DNA from: Bacteroidota bacterium | Lineage (GTDB): Bacteria; Bacteroidota; Bacteroidia; UBA8524 | Assembly: GCA_008933805.1 (NCBI GenBank) | Contig: WBUH01000018.1 | Coordinates: forward strand, 32,876-96,875 | Length of the DNA stretch: 64,000 bases | Reading direction: 5' to 3' | In this document: positions 1 through 9,158 of the stretch, piece by piece | Layout of the letters: every line of letters starts with the position of its first letter | Position numbering within the stretch: the stretch's first letter is position 1 | Program-made: the position numbers and the translations under genes | Notes under the pieces: generated by a model | The model's input: only the letters and a program-made list of their open reading frames with translations | What the model was told of the DNA's origin: nothing | The model's database searches: none

Positions 1-3000
1 CTCTTGAACACCGTTTGGCAATACAGGCAAGTTGCTTTTTACTTCATATACTGAAATAGTACCGCTTATTTCGTTAGCCACAATTATATAGCCTTTACCA
101 GTTGGGCTAGCTTTAGGGCTAACATAAATAATACCCTCAGGACCATGGTCGCCGGTAAAACTGGTGGTGCTACGGTTGTTTTTATAATCGCTAAAAGTTG
201 GAGACGTTGGGTCAGTAATGTTGTACACCATCACTCCGCCAATACGCTCTAACGCTACAAAAGCAAAGGTTTTACCCGAAATTGAGGCCAAGGTTACGCC
301 TTCTGGTTCAGGGCCTTTTGCACGACTGCGGCCTTTTAGTCCGTTACCTTCGTTATCAGCATTAAACAATACACCGTAAGTGGCATCAGCAGCCGTAATG
401 GTTTCAAAATCATCACCGCTGTCAAAAACCCTTGTATTGTTACTAGCATTAAAGATTGAGAAAGAGCGGGCGCCTACCATATATAATTCGTCAAAGTCAC
501 CGTCTTTGTCGGTGTCACCTTGCAGGTTAGTTACACGCAAACGACCTAAGTTATGCGCTTGTTGCAACATAGGTGCTTGCGGGAATTTGGTAGAATCTAA
601 TTTAATAGCACCTACGGTGGTACGTTCGTTCAAACCAGTGTATTCTTTCTCATCACCTTCGTTTGCTGTAACAAGGTAGGTGGTTCCGTTAACAGCGTAA
701 TTGGCAATACCGTCGGCCAAAAAGAAACTCTTTACAGGCCAGTTGCTATTAAGTATTGTACCATTATTGTCTGAAGCATCAAAACCATTACCCATTAAAC
801 TAAAATCTTTAGTACCGCAGCTCCAAACTGATGTCGCTGTGTTGTTAGTAAGGTCAATAACTGCAATAGCGTTGTTTTCTTGCAACGTAACCCAAGCCGT
901 TTTAGAATCGGCTGAAACGGTAATGTATTCGGGTTCAAAATCCTGAGCAAGTGTACTTGTGGCTTTAAGCTTGCGAACACCTGATGCAATCAAGGCAGTT
1001 TCTTGGCTGTTAAAACCGGTAAACGAAACCGTGGTAACGTTAGCGTGGGTAAGATTGGTAATGCCTCCACTGATATCAATCACGCTAACAGAACCTTCGG
1101 GGTCAACGGTGTAAGAATCGTTAGGTTGGCCTTCGTTGGCCGTCATTACTTTAGAACCGTCTGGGCTAAAAGTAACCATATCAGGCAATGCACCTACAGT
1201 AACTTGCTTTTGAAAATCGCCATTGGTATTAAAAAACACCACTGAACCATCCGACTGCTCGTTTGCATTGGGGCTTGCAGCAGCTACGATACCGTTTTTA
1301 ACAGCTACGCTGGTGATACCGCCGTAAGTGCTCATATCAATTGATTTAATCAACGTGATATTGGCAGGGTTACTGAAATCAGAAATATCCAATCGGTCTT
1401 GTACGGCACTGATTGAGAATAAACGTTTTGAAGCAGAATCAAACATTACAATTTCACAAGTGCTTGAACCGACAACGGGTTCGTAGCTGGTTACGTAGTT
1501 TAGTTCAACCTCTTTGCTGGCTGCTGGTGCTTTGTGGTCGTTATCTTTAATATATACGGTAAACAAATTGCTGCCAGTAATTGATAGTCCTACAGGGCTT
1601 TCAAGTGCCAATGTAAAGTACTCGTCCTGTTCGTTCAGATTATCATCAGCAATAGGGATATTGATAACATGCGATGTAGTAGTACCTATAATGGTAAGGG
1701 TTTGATTAACGAAATTAAAGTCAGTTGCTGAAGCGGTATTAAACGCAGCACCTTTTAACACAAGATTTACTGTTGAGTTTGAAGGGTTTTTAATGGTGAC
1801 ATTCACTACCGCTACACCGGCATTTTCATTAACCGATATAAACGATTTAGCAAAAGAAACCTCGGTGTTGTAAGTAAACGAAAACTTATACGGGCAAAGC
1901 ATAATGTTTCCTTCGCTGTCTTTAACATTAGTTACCGTGATAGAAAGTGTAGCCGAGGGAGTGAACGGAGTGTTATAAGTTAAGGTAAGCGTATCAGCCA
2001 ATGTACCGTTGTTGGTTCTGCTGATGCTAACCAAGCCGCTGATACCCGTAAAATTAGATGTATTGGTTGCTGTTGCATTGTCCAAATCGCTGCTAAAGAA
2101 AACCTGGACGGTAGTTTGGTTGATGATTTTAGTGCCCAATACTGAAGGAGGTCCGGGGAAACTCCATGTAGGCCATGTTTGGGGCGCAGTACCCGAAGCC
2201 GCTCCTACCCAATTAGCAGGGTTTAGGATAGCTGCACGCAATTGAGATGCTGTACCTGTTTGGGTACCGTTGTAGTAAGCATTAGCTGTATTGCCGGTTA
2301 CGTTACCTGTAATAGTGCTACCGTTAAGGGCGTTTTGACCATCGGTAAGAGTTGCAGGTATTTTTGAATTACTTCCTGAACATGAGGTGTTTGCAGTAAG
2401 CCATCCATTTGATGAAAGCGCAGTAATGTATTTAGGATTAGCAGCGGTACCTGTATATACTATAAATTGGTCGCCACCTGAACTTAAACCAAAACCACCA
2501 CCTGTAATAGTGCCTTTACTAGCTGAGGGAACATCGTTTTTGATGTTTATGATTGAGCCAGCAGGTATGCACTCATTTGCAGGGGCAGTCCAAACAAATC
2601 CTCCGGCACATTGTGCAGGTGTATTATCAGTGTACTTTGCATCGGTGATGTTAATCATCGTTCCGGGTAAAATGTCTACAAAGGTTAGCAAGACTACTTC
2701 ATCGTCTGTCGAAGTAGCATTCATACGATAGGCTACAGGTACTAAATCACCTGCATTAAACTGGGTTTGAACCGCAATTGTAGTAAACGACATTGATTGT
2801 AACGCAACTACAGCATTGTCGCTCATATCTTCCACACTATTAGCTTTTAACGCAACATAATACTTCTGACTATTAAGCAAATTTGCAGCAGGCGTGATAA
2901 TAATCTCATTGCCGCTAACAGTAGCATCAAACGCAACAGTTGCACCGCTTGCATTATCCAAACGCAACTCTACCAAAGCATCTACATTGGTATTGCTAAG

Positions 3001-3726
3001 GGCAGTGTTGTTAATCAAACGTACTGCCTCGTTGAATGAAATTTTAGGTTTTGTTGTAATATCTAAATGTAAAGCACCGTCCACTGGGATAAACGTAACT
3101 ACAGGTGCAGTTACATCCGGACCTGAACCTGTGCCCTCGGCTGTGAAATTGTCAAAACGGTTATTACCTACAGTACCGCCGGGACCTTGTTCAAACGTAA
3201 TGCGTATTTTAAAGTTAGCATTATTATCCACCGCTATAATAGCAGAGAAATCTAACGTTTGCAGGGTTGGGTTACCGTCTACAGGATTAATATCGGTAAA
3301 TGCGGTGTACGAAGAGCCATCAGTACTGTACTCAATTTTTTGGGTACCGGCTCCCGAACCTGAGCGACGGGTGGCATATTTAACCACCACATCAGTATAA
3401 CCTATAGTTGGCAATGAGAACACTAAGGTTCCGCCAATAGGGTTGTTAAAACGTAAATGCGACCCCGAAGAATCAGAATTACGCGTGTTTGGATTGGTTA
3501 CTTCAAAACCCTGACCTGTATTGCTGGTTATTTGTATGGCACTTGTTCCGCCCTGAATGTGTTGAATGGATGCACCCGACACCAAGGATAGTTTAGCTGT
3601 TAACAAATCCGTCTCAGTTGACGAGTTGTTAAAATTCCAGTAATGAATATGTGTTTGTGAGTAGCCCGTATTGCTTATAAAAGCAAACAGTAACAAGCTA
3701 AAAATCAATGTTGTTTTCTTTCCCAT
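1..3726 (-). CDS. Large secreted choice-of-anchor I family protein (3' end outside window)
   Basis: The minus strand is open from an ATG at 3726 to the window edge (1242 codons, no stop met in the parts I translated). It starts with a signal peptide (MGKKTTLIFSLLLFAFISNTGYSQ). Next I see a beta-sandwich region and a Big_5-like Ig domain (TAPVVTFIPVDGALH onward, near residue 215), then a long middle region, a Calx-beta-like repeat ending in FTVYIKDND near 725-740, and a C-terminal beta-propeller with the choice-of-anchor I signature (ALERIGGVMVYNITDP, HGPEGIIYV, VANEISGTISVYE). Such proteins are cell-surface or secreted in Bacteroidota and often end in a T9SS sorting domain, which here would lie beyond position 1. 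Substrate unknown. The plus-strand frames in this stretch are shadows. Confidence 0.85.
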   Translation of the reverse strand, partial: MGKKTTLIFSLLLFAFISNTGYSQTHIHYWNFNNSSTETDLLTAKLSLVSGASIQHIQGGTSAIQITSNTGQGFEVTNPNTRNSDSSGSHLRFNNPIGGTLVFSLPTIGYTDVVVKYATRRSGSGAGTQKIEYSTDGSSYTAFTDINPVDGNPTLQTLDFSAIIAVDNNANFKIRITFEQGPGGTVGNNRFDNFTAEGTGSGPDVTAPVVTFIPVDGALHLDITTKPKISFNEAVRLINNTALSNTNVDALVELRLDNASGATVAFDATVSGNEIIITPAANLLNSQKYYVALKANSVEDMSDNAVVALQSMSFTTIAVQTQFNAGDLVPVAYRMNATSTDDEVVLLTFVDILPGTMINITDAKYTDNTPAQCAGGFVWTAPANECIPAGSIINIKNDVPSASKGTITGGGFGLSSGGDQFIVYTGTAANPKYITALSSNGWLTANTSCSGSNSKIPATLTDGQNALNGSTITGNVTGNTANAYYNGTQTGTASQLRAAILNPANWVGAASGTAPQTWPTWSFPGPPSVLGTKIINQTTVQVFFSSDLDNATATNTSNFTGISGLVSISRTNNGTLADTLTLTYNTPFTPSATLSITVTNVKDSEGNIMLCPYKFSFTYNTEVSFAKSFISVNENAGVAVVNVTIKNPSNSTVNLVLKGAAFNTASATDFNFVNQTLTIIGTTTSHVINIPIADDNLNEQDEYFTLALESPVGLSITGSNLFTVYIKDNDHKAPAASKEVELNYVTSYEPVVGSSTCEIVMFDSASKRLFSISAVQDRLDISDFSNPANITLIKSIDMSTYGGITSVAVKNGIVAAASPNANEQSDGSVVFFNTNGDFQKQVTVGALPDMVTFSPDGSKVMTANEGQPNDSYTVDPEGSVSVIDISGGITNLTHANVTTVSFTGFNSQETALIASGVRKLKATSTLAQDFEPEYITVSADSKTAWVTLQENNAIAVIDLTNNTATSVWSCGTKDFSLMGNGFDASDNNGTILNSNWPVKSFFLADGIANYAVNGTTYLVTANEGDEKEYTGLNERTTVGAIKLDSTKFPQAPMLQQAHNLGRLRVTNLQGDTDKDGDFDELYMVGARSFSIFNASNNTRVFDSGDDFETITAADATYGVLFNADNEGNGLKGRSRAKGPEPEGVTLASISGKTFAFVALERIGGVMVYNITDPTSPTFSDYKNNRSTTSFTGDHGPEGIIYVSPKASPTGKGYIIVANEISGTISVYEVKSNLPVLPNGVQE

Positions 3727-3888
3727 ATATTTTTCTTTGTGGTTGCAATGCTATTATCACAACATCACCAAACGGTTATTCAAAAATTATGATACCATCA
3801 CCCAAACATTACTAAAACATTTACTCCATCAACTGGCCTATCATTTTTATAGGAATCGGTTTAATTTTGCTTACTACTATTGATAACT

Positions 3889-4347
3889 ATGAATGCTCTA
3901 CTAGAAACCTTTGCCATTAATAACCGTATCAACTTATATACCCTTGATGCAATTGAAGTGGAGGCTCTTAATGATAAGGCTTTGGGTAAAGGCCGCAGTG
4001 TGGGTGAGCAATGGGCACACCTGCACAATGTGCGCTTGATGTGGATTGATGCTGCTTCTCCAAAATTGAAGGGTGAATTGACCAAAATTGAAAAGGAACA
4101 AGCTACCAATAAAGAATTGCTGAAAGCAGCTTTGGAAGCTTCGGGAAAGGTTATGGAGCAACTACTTGAAGAGGGTTTTGCAACGGGCAAGATAAAAGGG
4201 TTTAAGCCTCACCCCGAAGCATTTTTAGGGTATCTGATTGCTCACGAGGCGCATCATAGGGGACAAATAGCTCTTACTCTTAAGCAGTGCGGACACCCTT
4301 TGGACAAAAAAACGGGATTTGGAATGTGGGAATGGGGTGTTAGATAA
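3889..4347 (+). CDS. DinB-family (DUF664-like) putative metalloenzyme
   Basis: A 152-residue protein starting at ATG 3889; an in-frame TTG three codons upstream is a less likely start. It is a four-helix-bundle DinB/YfiT type protein. The expected three-histidine metal site is visible as a His in WAHLHN near residue 46 and the pair in AHEAHHRGQI near residue 120. Family members include thiol transferases and damage-inducible proteins, but the substrate cannot be told from sequence. It diverges from the large minus-strand secreted protein gene, with about 160 bp between the two starts that hold AT-rich sequence and no feature I can name. Confidence 0.85.
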   Translation: MNALLETFAINNRINLYTLDAIEVEALNDKALGKGRSVGEQWAHLHNVRLMWIDAASPKLKGELTKIEKEQATNKELLKAALEASGKVMEQLLEEGFATGKIKGFKPHPEAFLGYLIAHEAHHRGQIALTLKQCGHPLDKKTGFGMWEWGVR

Positions 4348-4468
4348 CACCGTCTTAACAGACTCATTTAAATAATTGGTATAAAGAGCATTACATTCTT
4401 AATGCACAACGAGTATTTATGTATTTAGGTGTGATTTTCATCGGGTATCGTGTAGCATTAAACGATAC

Positions 4469-4501
4469 TTTGCAGGCTTAATAGTTTAATATGTATTTTT
4501 G
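4469..4501 (+). promoter_or_regulatory. Predicted Bacteroidetes-type promoter for the M16 peptidase
   Basis: TTTG at 4469-4472, 21 bp spacer, TATTTTTG at 4494-4501. This fits the -33/-7 pattern TTTG-N19-21-TAnnTTTG and leaves a leader of about 45 nt before the ATG at 4554. Pattern match only. Confidence 0.45.
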
Positions 4502-4553
4502 AAGCTTGAATAATACCTCTTGGTAACCAAAATTCAGAAAAATTAAAGCTAAT

Positions 4554-7451
4554 ATGAAAAAAGTATCACTACTGTTTATGGCCCTTTTTGCCGGCATGGT
4601 GCTTAAGGCACAAGCTCCGGCAGGCTGGACATTAATTGAACGCTACACCCCTGCTCAAGGAGAATTGGGGATTGCTTATGAAAAATGGACGATGGCCAAC
4701 GGGCTTACCGTTATTTTGCACGAAGACCACAGCGACCCTATTGTTCATGTTGAAATGACCTACAAAGTAGGTAGTAACCGTGAAAGCATGGGTAAATCTG
4801 GTTTTGCTCACTTTTTTGAGCACATGATGTTCCAAGGTTCTAAAAACGTTGGGGATGAGCAGCACTTTAAAATTGTGCAAGGTGCAGGTGGTGACATGAA
4901 CGGTACAACTAACAGCGACCGTACCAACTATTTTGAGACCCTACCCAGTAACATGCTTGAAACCGCTTTGTGGTTAGAAGCTGACCGTATGGGCTTTTTG
5001 TTGGATAGCGTTACCCAAAAGAAATTTGAAGTACAACGCGCTACCGTTAAAAACGAAAAATCTCAAAACATCGAAAACCAGCCTTACGCAATGGCTTATG
5101 TGGAAATTATGGGACAAACCCTTTACCCACAAGGTCACCCCTACAGCTGGCCGATTATCGGTTATGTTGAAGATTTGAACAGCGTAACTGTTGATGACCT
5201 TAAAAACTTCTTCCTTCGCTGGTACGGACCTAACAACGCTATATTGGTAATTGCTGGTGATATTAACCCTACCGAGGTTTACCCAATGGTAGAAAAATAC
5301 TTCGCTCCAATTCCTAAAGGCAAACCCGTATCAAAAATGAGGGTTGACAAAACAATATTGGGTTCAGAAAAACACGCAACTTACCTTGATAACGTGTTCT
5401 TCCCTCTTGATTTGGTAGCTTACCCTACAGTGCCCAACTATGATAAAGACGAGCCTGCGTTGGATATTCTTGCTGAGATTTTCGGTGGTAACAACAACTC
5501 GCCTTTGTACCAAAACTTCGTAAAAACTGAAAAAGCAGTTCAAGCCAGTGCTTCACATCCTTGCCGCGAGTTGGGCGGTGAATTCACTATTGAAATCTTC
5601 TACTCACCTAAATATGAACAAAAAGAGATTGAAGATTTATTAAAGAAAACCATTGCTGAGTTTGACCCAACCAAAGTAACCGACGACGATTTGAATGCAG
5701 CCAAAACCAACATGGAAGCTACTCTTGTTCGTATTATGGAAAGCGTTGGCGGTAAAGCCGGTACTCTTACCCAATGGACTATGTTGTTGGGTAACAAATC
5801 ATACAACATTAAAGATGATATTGCACGCTACCGCGCTGTAACTAAAGAAGATATTGCCCGTGTTTACGAAAAATACATTAAGAGTCGTAACGCTTGCTAT
5901 GTACACGTTAAACCACGTCCAATAGAACTTAAAGATTCATCGTTCAGCCGTAACCCATACCCGGGTGTAGTTGATGCTGCTAAAGAAGCTGAATACAAAG
6001 GTCTTACTTACACCCCTGTTAAAGATAACTTCGATCGTAGCAAACGCCCTGTTGCAGGACCAACTAAAGCTGCTATCATTCCTCAATTCTACAAAGCTGA
6101 GTTCCCTAACGGTATCAAAGTAATTGGTACTAAAACTACTGAAGTTCCTACTGTTGACTTAGTAATCTCAATCAAAGGCGGTCACCAGTTGCAAGCCTTC
6201 AATACTAAAAAAATCGGTTTGGCACGTTTAACTGCCGAAATGATGAATGAAGGAACTAAAAACTATACTCCTGAGCAACTTTCAAAAGAAATGAACAAGC
6301 TTGGTGCTTCTATATTTATTAGCGCCGGTCGTGATGCTACTGTTATCAACGTTAGCACTTTGGACAAAAACTTGGATCAAACTCTTAAACTGCTTGAAGA
6401 AATACTGTTTAACCCACGTTTTAACGAAGAAGACTTTAAACGTGTTAAAAATCAAGCAATCGAAAACTACTTTACTGAAGAGAAAAATGCCAGCTTAACT
6501 GCTACTAAAGCATTTAACAAATTGATTTACGGTGACGACCACATTTTTGGTGCTAGCCCTAATGGTACTGATAAAACCCTTAGCAAAATCACTTTGGAAG
6601 ACGTAAAAGAGTTTTACAACAAATACTACACTCCTACTCTTACTACTATTACCGCTGTAGGTAACATTGATAAAGACGGATTGTTGCCTAAACTAGAGTT
6701 CTTGAAAAAATGGGCTCCTAAAAACGTTACTCTACCTGTATTAACTTTCAACCACAAACCTGAGAAAGCCATCTACGTAATTGATAAAATCAACGCTCCT
6801 CAATCACAAATCCGCATGGGTATGATGGGCGATAAATACGATTACAAAGGTGATTTCTTCAAAAAACAAGTAATGAACTTCCCATTGGGTGGTAACTTTA
6901 ACAGCCGTATCAATCTAAACCTACGTGAAGATAAAGGCTGGACTTACGGTGCCCGTACATCTATTATAGGTTCTGAGTATCCAGGTATGTTTGTATTTGG
7001 TGCCGGTATTAAAACTTCTGCTACTGATAGTGCCGTTCGTGAACTAATTGGCGAGATGGAAAAATACCGCAATACAGGTATAAACGAAGAAGAATTGGCT
7101 TATACTAAAAACGCACTTCAACAAGGTGATGCGCTTACTTACGAATCTTCGTTCCAAAAAGCACAGTTCCTTAACATGATTGAGCGCTATAACCTGCCTG
7201 AAAACTTTACTGCTGAGCAAACTGCAGTGTTGAACTCATTGACCAAAAAAGAAATTGATGAGTTGGCTAAGCAAGTTCTTGATTTAGACAAAATGGTGAT
7301 TGTGGTTGTAGGTGACGAAGAGTTGATTAAAGATGGTTTGAAGAAACTAAACTTTGGTAAACTTAAGACTGTTGACCCTGACCGTATCACAGTGAAAGAA
7401 ATTGACGAAAACGCAAACCGTAAAGTAATTACTGAAACCGAAGTTAAATAA
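4554..7451 (+). CDS. M16 (pitrilysin-like) zinc peptidase, two-domain form
   Basis: A 965-residue secreted or periplasmic protease with signal peptide MKKVSLLFMALFAGMVLKAQA. The inverted zinc motif HxxEH is intact (H86, E89, H90 in HFFEHMMF), with the third ligand probably E168 in VKNEK. Two M16 halves are present: the active N-terminal half (about 30-460) and a degenerate C-terminal half (about 510-940, containing NLREDKGWTYG, the substrate-binding motif of the inactive domain). The length is right for single-chain double M16 proteins of Bacteroidota. It probably degrades peptides in the envelope. It stands alone, with its own promoter and terminator. Confidence 0.93.
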   Translation: MKKVSLLFMALFAGMVLKAQAPAGWTLIERYTPAQGELGIAYEKWTMANGLTVILHEDHSDPIVHVEMTYKVGSNRESMGKSGFAHFFEHMMFQGSKNVGDEQHFKIVQGAGGDMNGTTNSDRTNYFETLPSNMLETALWLEADRMGFLLDSVTQKKFEVQRATVKNEKSQNIENQPYAMAYVEIMGQTLYPQGHPYSWPIIGYVEDLNSVTVDDLKNFFLRWYGPNNAILVIAGDINPTEVYPMVEKYFAPIPKGKPVSKMRVDKTILGSEKHATYLDNVFFPLDLVAYPTVPNYDKDEPALDILAEIFGGNNNSPLYQNFVKTEKAVQASASHPCRELGGEFTIEIFYSPKYEQKEIEDLLKKTIAEFDPTKVTDDDLNAAKTNMEATLVRIMESVGGKAGTLTQWTMLLGNKSYNIKDDIARYRAVTKEDIARVYEKYIKSRNACYVHVKPRPIELKDSSFSRNPYPGVVDAAKEAEYKGLTYTPVKDNFDRSKRPVAGPTKAAIIPQFYKAEFPNGIKVIGTKTTEVPTVDLVISIKGGHQLQAFNTKKIGLARLTAEMMNEGTKNYTPEQLSKEMNKLGASIFISAGRDATVINVSTLDKNLDQTLKLLEEILFNPRFNEEDFKRVKNQAIENYFTEEKNASLTATKAFNKLIYGDDHIFGASPNGTDKTLSKITLEDVKEFYNKYYTPTLTTITAVGNIDKDGLLPKLEFLKKWAPKNVTLPVLTFNHKPEKAIYVIDKINAPQSQIRMGMMGDKYDYKGDFFKKQVMNFPLGGNFNSRINLNLREDKGWTYGARTSIIGSEYPGMFVFGAGIKTSATDSAVRELIGEMEKYRNTGINEEELAYTKNALQQGDALTYESSFQKAQFLNMIERYNLPENFTAEQTAVLNSLTKKEIDELAKQVLDLDKMVIVVVGDEELIKDGLKKLNFGKLKTVDPDRITVKEIDENANRKVITETEVK

Positions 7452-7474
7452 TCAGGTTTCATAAACTCATAATA

Positions 7475-7507
7475 AAATCCCTGCCCCAAAGGCGGGGATT
7501 TTTTTTG
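7475..7507 (+). terminator. Rho-independent terminator after the M16 peptidase gene
   Basis: GC-rich hairpin (AATCCC...GGGGATT arms) directly followed by eight T, 24 bp after the stop codon. Confidence 0.8.
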
Positions 7508-7748
7508 CCCCAAACCCAAAAAACAGGTAAAAATACCCGTAATACAAAACAAGCAAAAATGCCCTTTTGCAGCAACAGCATAACCTGCACCTTTGTATTG
7601 GTTCTACTTCACGGCTAAGGAATACGAAAGAATAATTGCTTGGGGGTTGGCAAAGCTAACAACTATATTACCTACAAGGGCAACACTTGCATAACCATTG
7701 CTTTTGTTGCTAAAAAATACCCAACAGATTTAAACGCTCTTTTGGTAT
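7508..7748. other. Gene-poor stretch between two plus-oriented terminators
   Basis: No convincing ORF on either strand. It is bounded on the left by the M16 terminator and on the right by a second plus-oriented terminator hairpin, so a short non-coding transcript is possible. The best promoter-like pair is weak (TTTG, 18 bp, CACCTTTG). Confidence 0.4.
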
Positions 7749-7784
7749 GCAGGTGGTGCTTATGCACTGCCTGCTTTTTATTTT
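7749..7784 (+). terminator. Plus-oriented hairpin terminator without an assigned upstream gene
   Basis: 11-bp stem with two G-T wobbles (GCAGGTGGTGC / GCACTGCCTGC), TTAT loop, then TTTTTATTTT. It faces the 3' end of the convergent di-iron protein gene and overlaps its stop codon. Confidence 0.6.
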
Positions 7785-8493
7785 AAGCGCTTTTTAGTTT
7801 TTTACGCAATACGGCCTCCATTTGAGCGGCCTTCTTAAACAACACATTTTCCTCAATTTTGGCGTGTTGTCCCATATCGGTTTGTAATTGCAACAACTCG
7901 TGCATGGTAATCTGATAGTTTAAATCATCCGTGCTCTTGTATCTGAAATTGTTTGTCAAAACACGTAACTCGTGCATTTCGTCTTCATCATGCTCGTGAT
8001 TGTGACACAAAATCTCTGTGCTGTATTTCCCTAGCAGTTCAACTACTCCTTCCCTGTCGTAGTTCTCATACAATGCCTGTAGTTTTAGAATGAAAGGAAA
8101 CACGACCTCTTCCTCCAGTATTATGTGCTTACGCATTTGGTTACTGAATTTGCGGAAGGTTTTCTCCAATTCACGGTACCCTTCATCGTGTCGCGATAGC
8201 ATTGCAACTACCTTACGTATGGCAGGCAGTTTGGTTTTGGCATAATCGTGATGCGTATTAATAAGATACTCTATAAGAAAAGGTATGGATACCAAATTGA
8301 AATCGATACTGTATACATGGCTGCCCAATGCACCTAAACTGGTTTGCAATTGATTACAATCCAGTTGCTTTTCAGTGCATATCTGTTCAAGGGTTTTGTC
8401 ACCGTGTTCATGATGATTAATCCCGTATTCATCCAACACTAGCGCACACGAAGGATTTTGCCGTATTAAATCAAGTACAGTGGTGTGTTTCAT
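7783..8493 (-). CDS. Iron-sulfur cluster repair di-iron protein (RIC/YtfE/ScdA family)
   Basis: A 236-residue cytoplasmic protein. An N-terminal ScdA_N-like domain (1-45) is followed by a hemerythrin-like four-helix domain (about 78-230) whose metal ligands are visible: HHDYAK, RHDEGYRE, KHIILEEEVVFP, NHEHDEDE and GQHAKIEENVLF. RIC proteins repair iron-sulfur clusters damaged by nitric oxide or oxidants. Oddity: the usual CCGG of the ScdA_N domain is replaced by HHEHG (GINHHEHGDKTLEQIC, residues 24-39), so the conserved cysteine pair is lost while the following TLEQIC is kept. Monocistronic. Confidence 0.85.
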   Translation of the reverse strand: MKHTTVLDLIRQNPSCALVLDEYGINHHEHGDKTLEQICTEKQLDCNQLQTSLGALGSHVYSIDFNLVSIPFLIEYLINTHHDYAKTKLPAIRKVVAMLSRHDEGYRELEKTFRKFSNQMRKHIILEEEVVFPFILKLQALYENYDREGVVELLGKYSTEILCHNHEHDEDEMHELRVLTNNFRYKSTDDLNYQITMHELLQLQTDMGQHAKIEENVLFKKAAQMEAVLRKKLKSA

Positions 8494-8757
8494 TTATTCA
8501 TTTTAACAATCCAATACAAACATAGCCAAGCTGCCGACATCAAAAAATGATTTTACTCACAGTATGCCGGGCTTCAAATTGTATAGACTGACCTGTTATG
8601 AATACAGTTGTTTTTATCTGAATTTTTAATCAGTCATTTATAGGCTGTTTTAACCTTTGCGCTCTTATCAAATTTGTCACGTTTTAATCTACCAACAGGG
8701 GGTGGATGGCAAAAAATCGGTAAACAAAGCAGGCATATAAGAATAAGACTTTCCACT

Positions 8758-9096
8758 ATGAATCTTGAACCGGTTGGACAATTTACGCTACACCAACAAG
8801 GCAACTATGTGTGCCGCACAGAATTTGTTTACATGGACGATAACGGCCGATTGCAACAATCTAATCAAACAGGCAATGTATTTTTAGACCAAACTTACAC
8901 TACTGACCCCGGTAGTTTGGGGGTGCCCGACGGTTCAATCCTTTGGATGAAAATATGGGTGATGTTAGGAAATGACAACCAAGATACGCAAGCCTTTATT
9001 TATCAAAAAGGCGCAAGCGCTACTGCCGTGTACACATGCTCAGGAACCACCTTGAACAACAATCTTGCACTGAATGGTGTAAACCAAACAGCATAA
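8758..9096 (+). CDS. Small protein of unknown function, all-beta appearance
   Basis: 112 residues from ATG 8758 (MNLEPVGQF); the frame is open further up to a TTG at 8674, but the ATG gives the more natural N-terminus. There is no signal peptide or membrane segment. The sequence alternates hydrophobic strands with turns (VCRTEFVYMDDNG, ILWMKIWVMLG) and ends in Asn/Gly-rich strands, which suggests a beta-sandwich such as those of aegerolysin-like or lectin-like small proteins. I do not recognise the family. It has its own terminator. Confidence 0.6.
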   Translation: MNLEPVGQFTLHQQGNYVCRTEFVYMDDNGRLQQSNQTGNVFLDQTYTTDPGSLGVPDGSILWMKIWVMLGNDNQDTQAFIYQKGASATAVYTCSGTTLNNNLALNGVNQTA

Positions 9097-9128
9097 GTTG
9101 CTTGTTAAAATCAAAGTTAGTTAGCGTT

Positions 9129-9158
9129 AAGCCGGCCGATAGGTCGGCTTTTCTTTTT
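9129..9158 (+). terminator. Terminator between convergent genes
   Basis: AAGCCGGCC / GGTCGGCTT stem with GATA loop, followed by TTCTTTTT on the plus strand. It probably serves the small gene ending at 9096; the tail touches the nnr stop codon. Confidence 0.75.

Noticed and set aside
380..3400. Several plus-strand ORFs of 60-170 codons
   Set aside because: They lie opposite one continuous minus-strand gene whose translation carries clear domains; the plus-strand translations are low-complexity and Leu/Val-rich.
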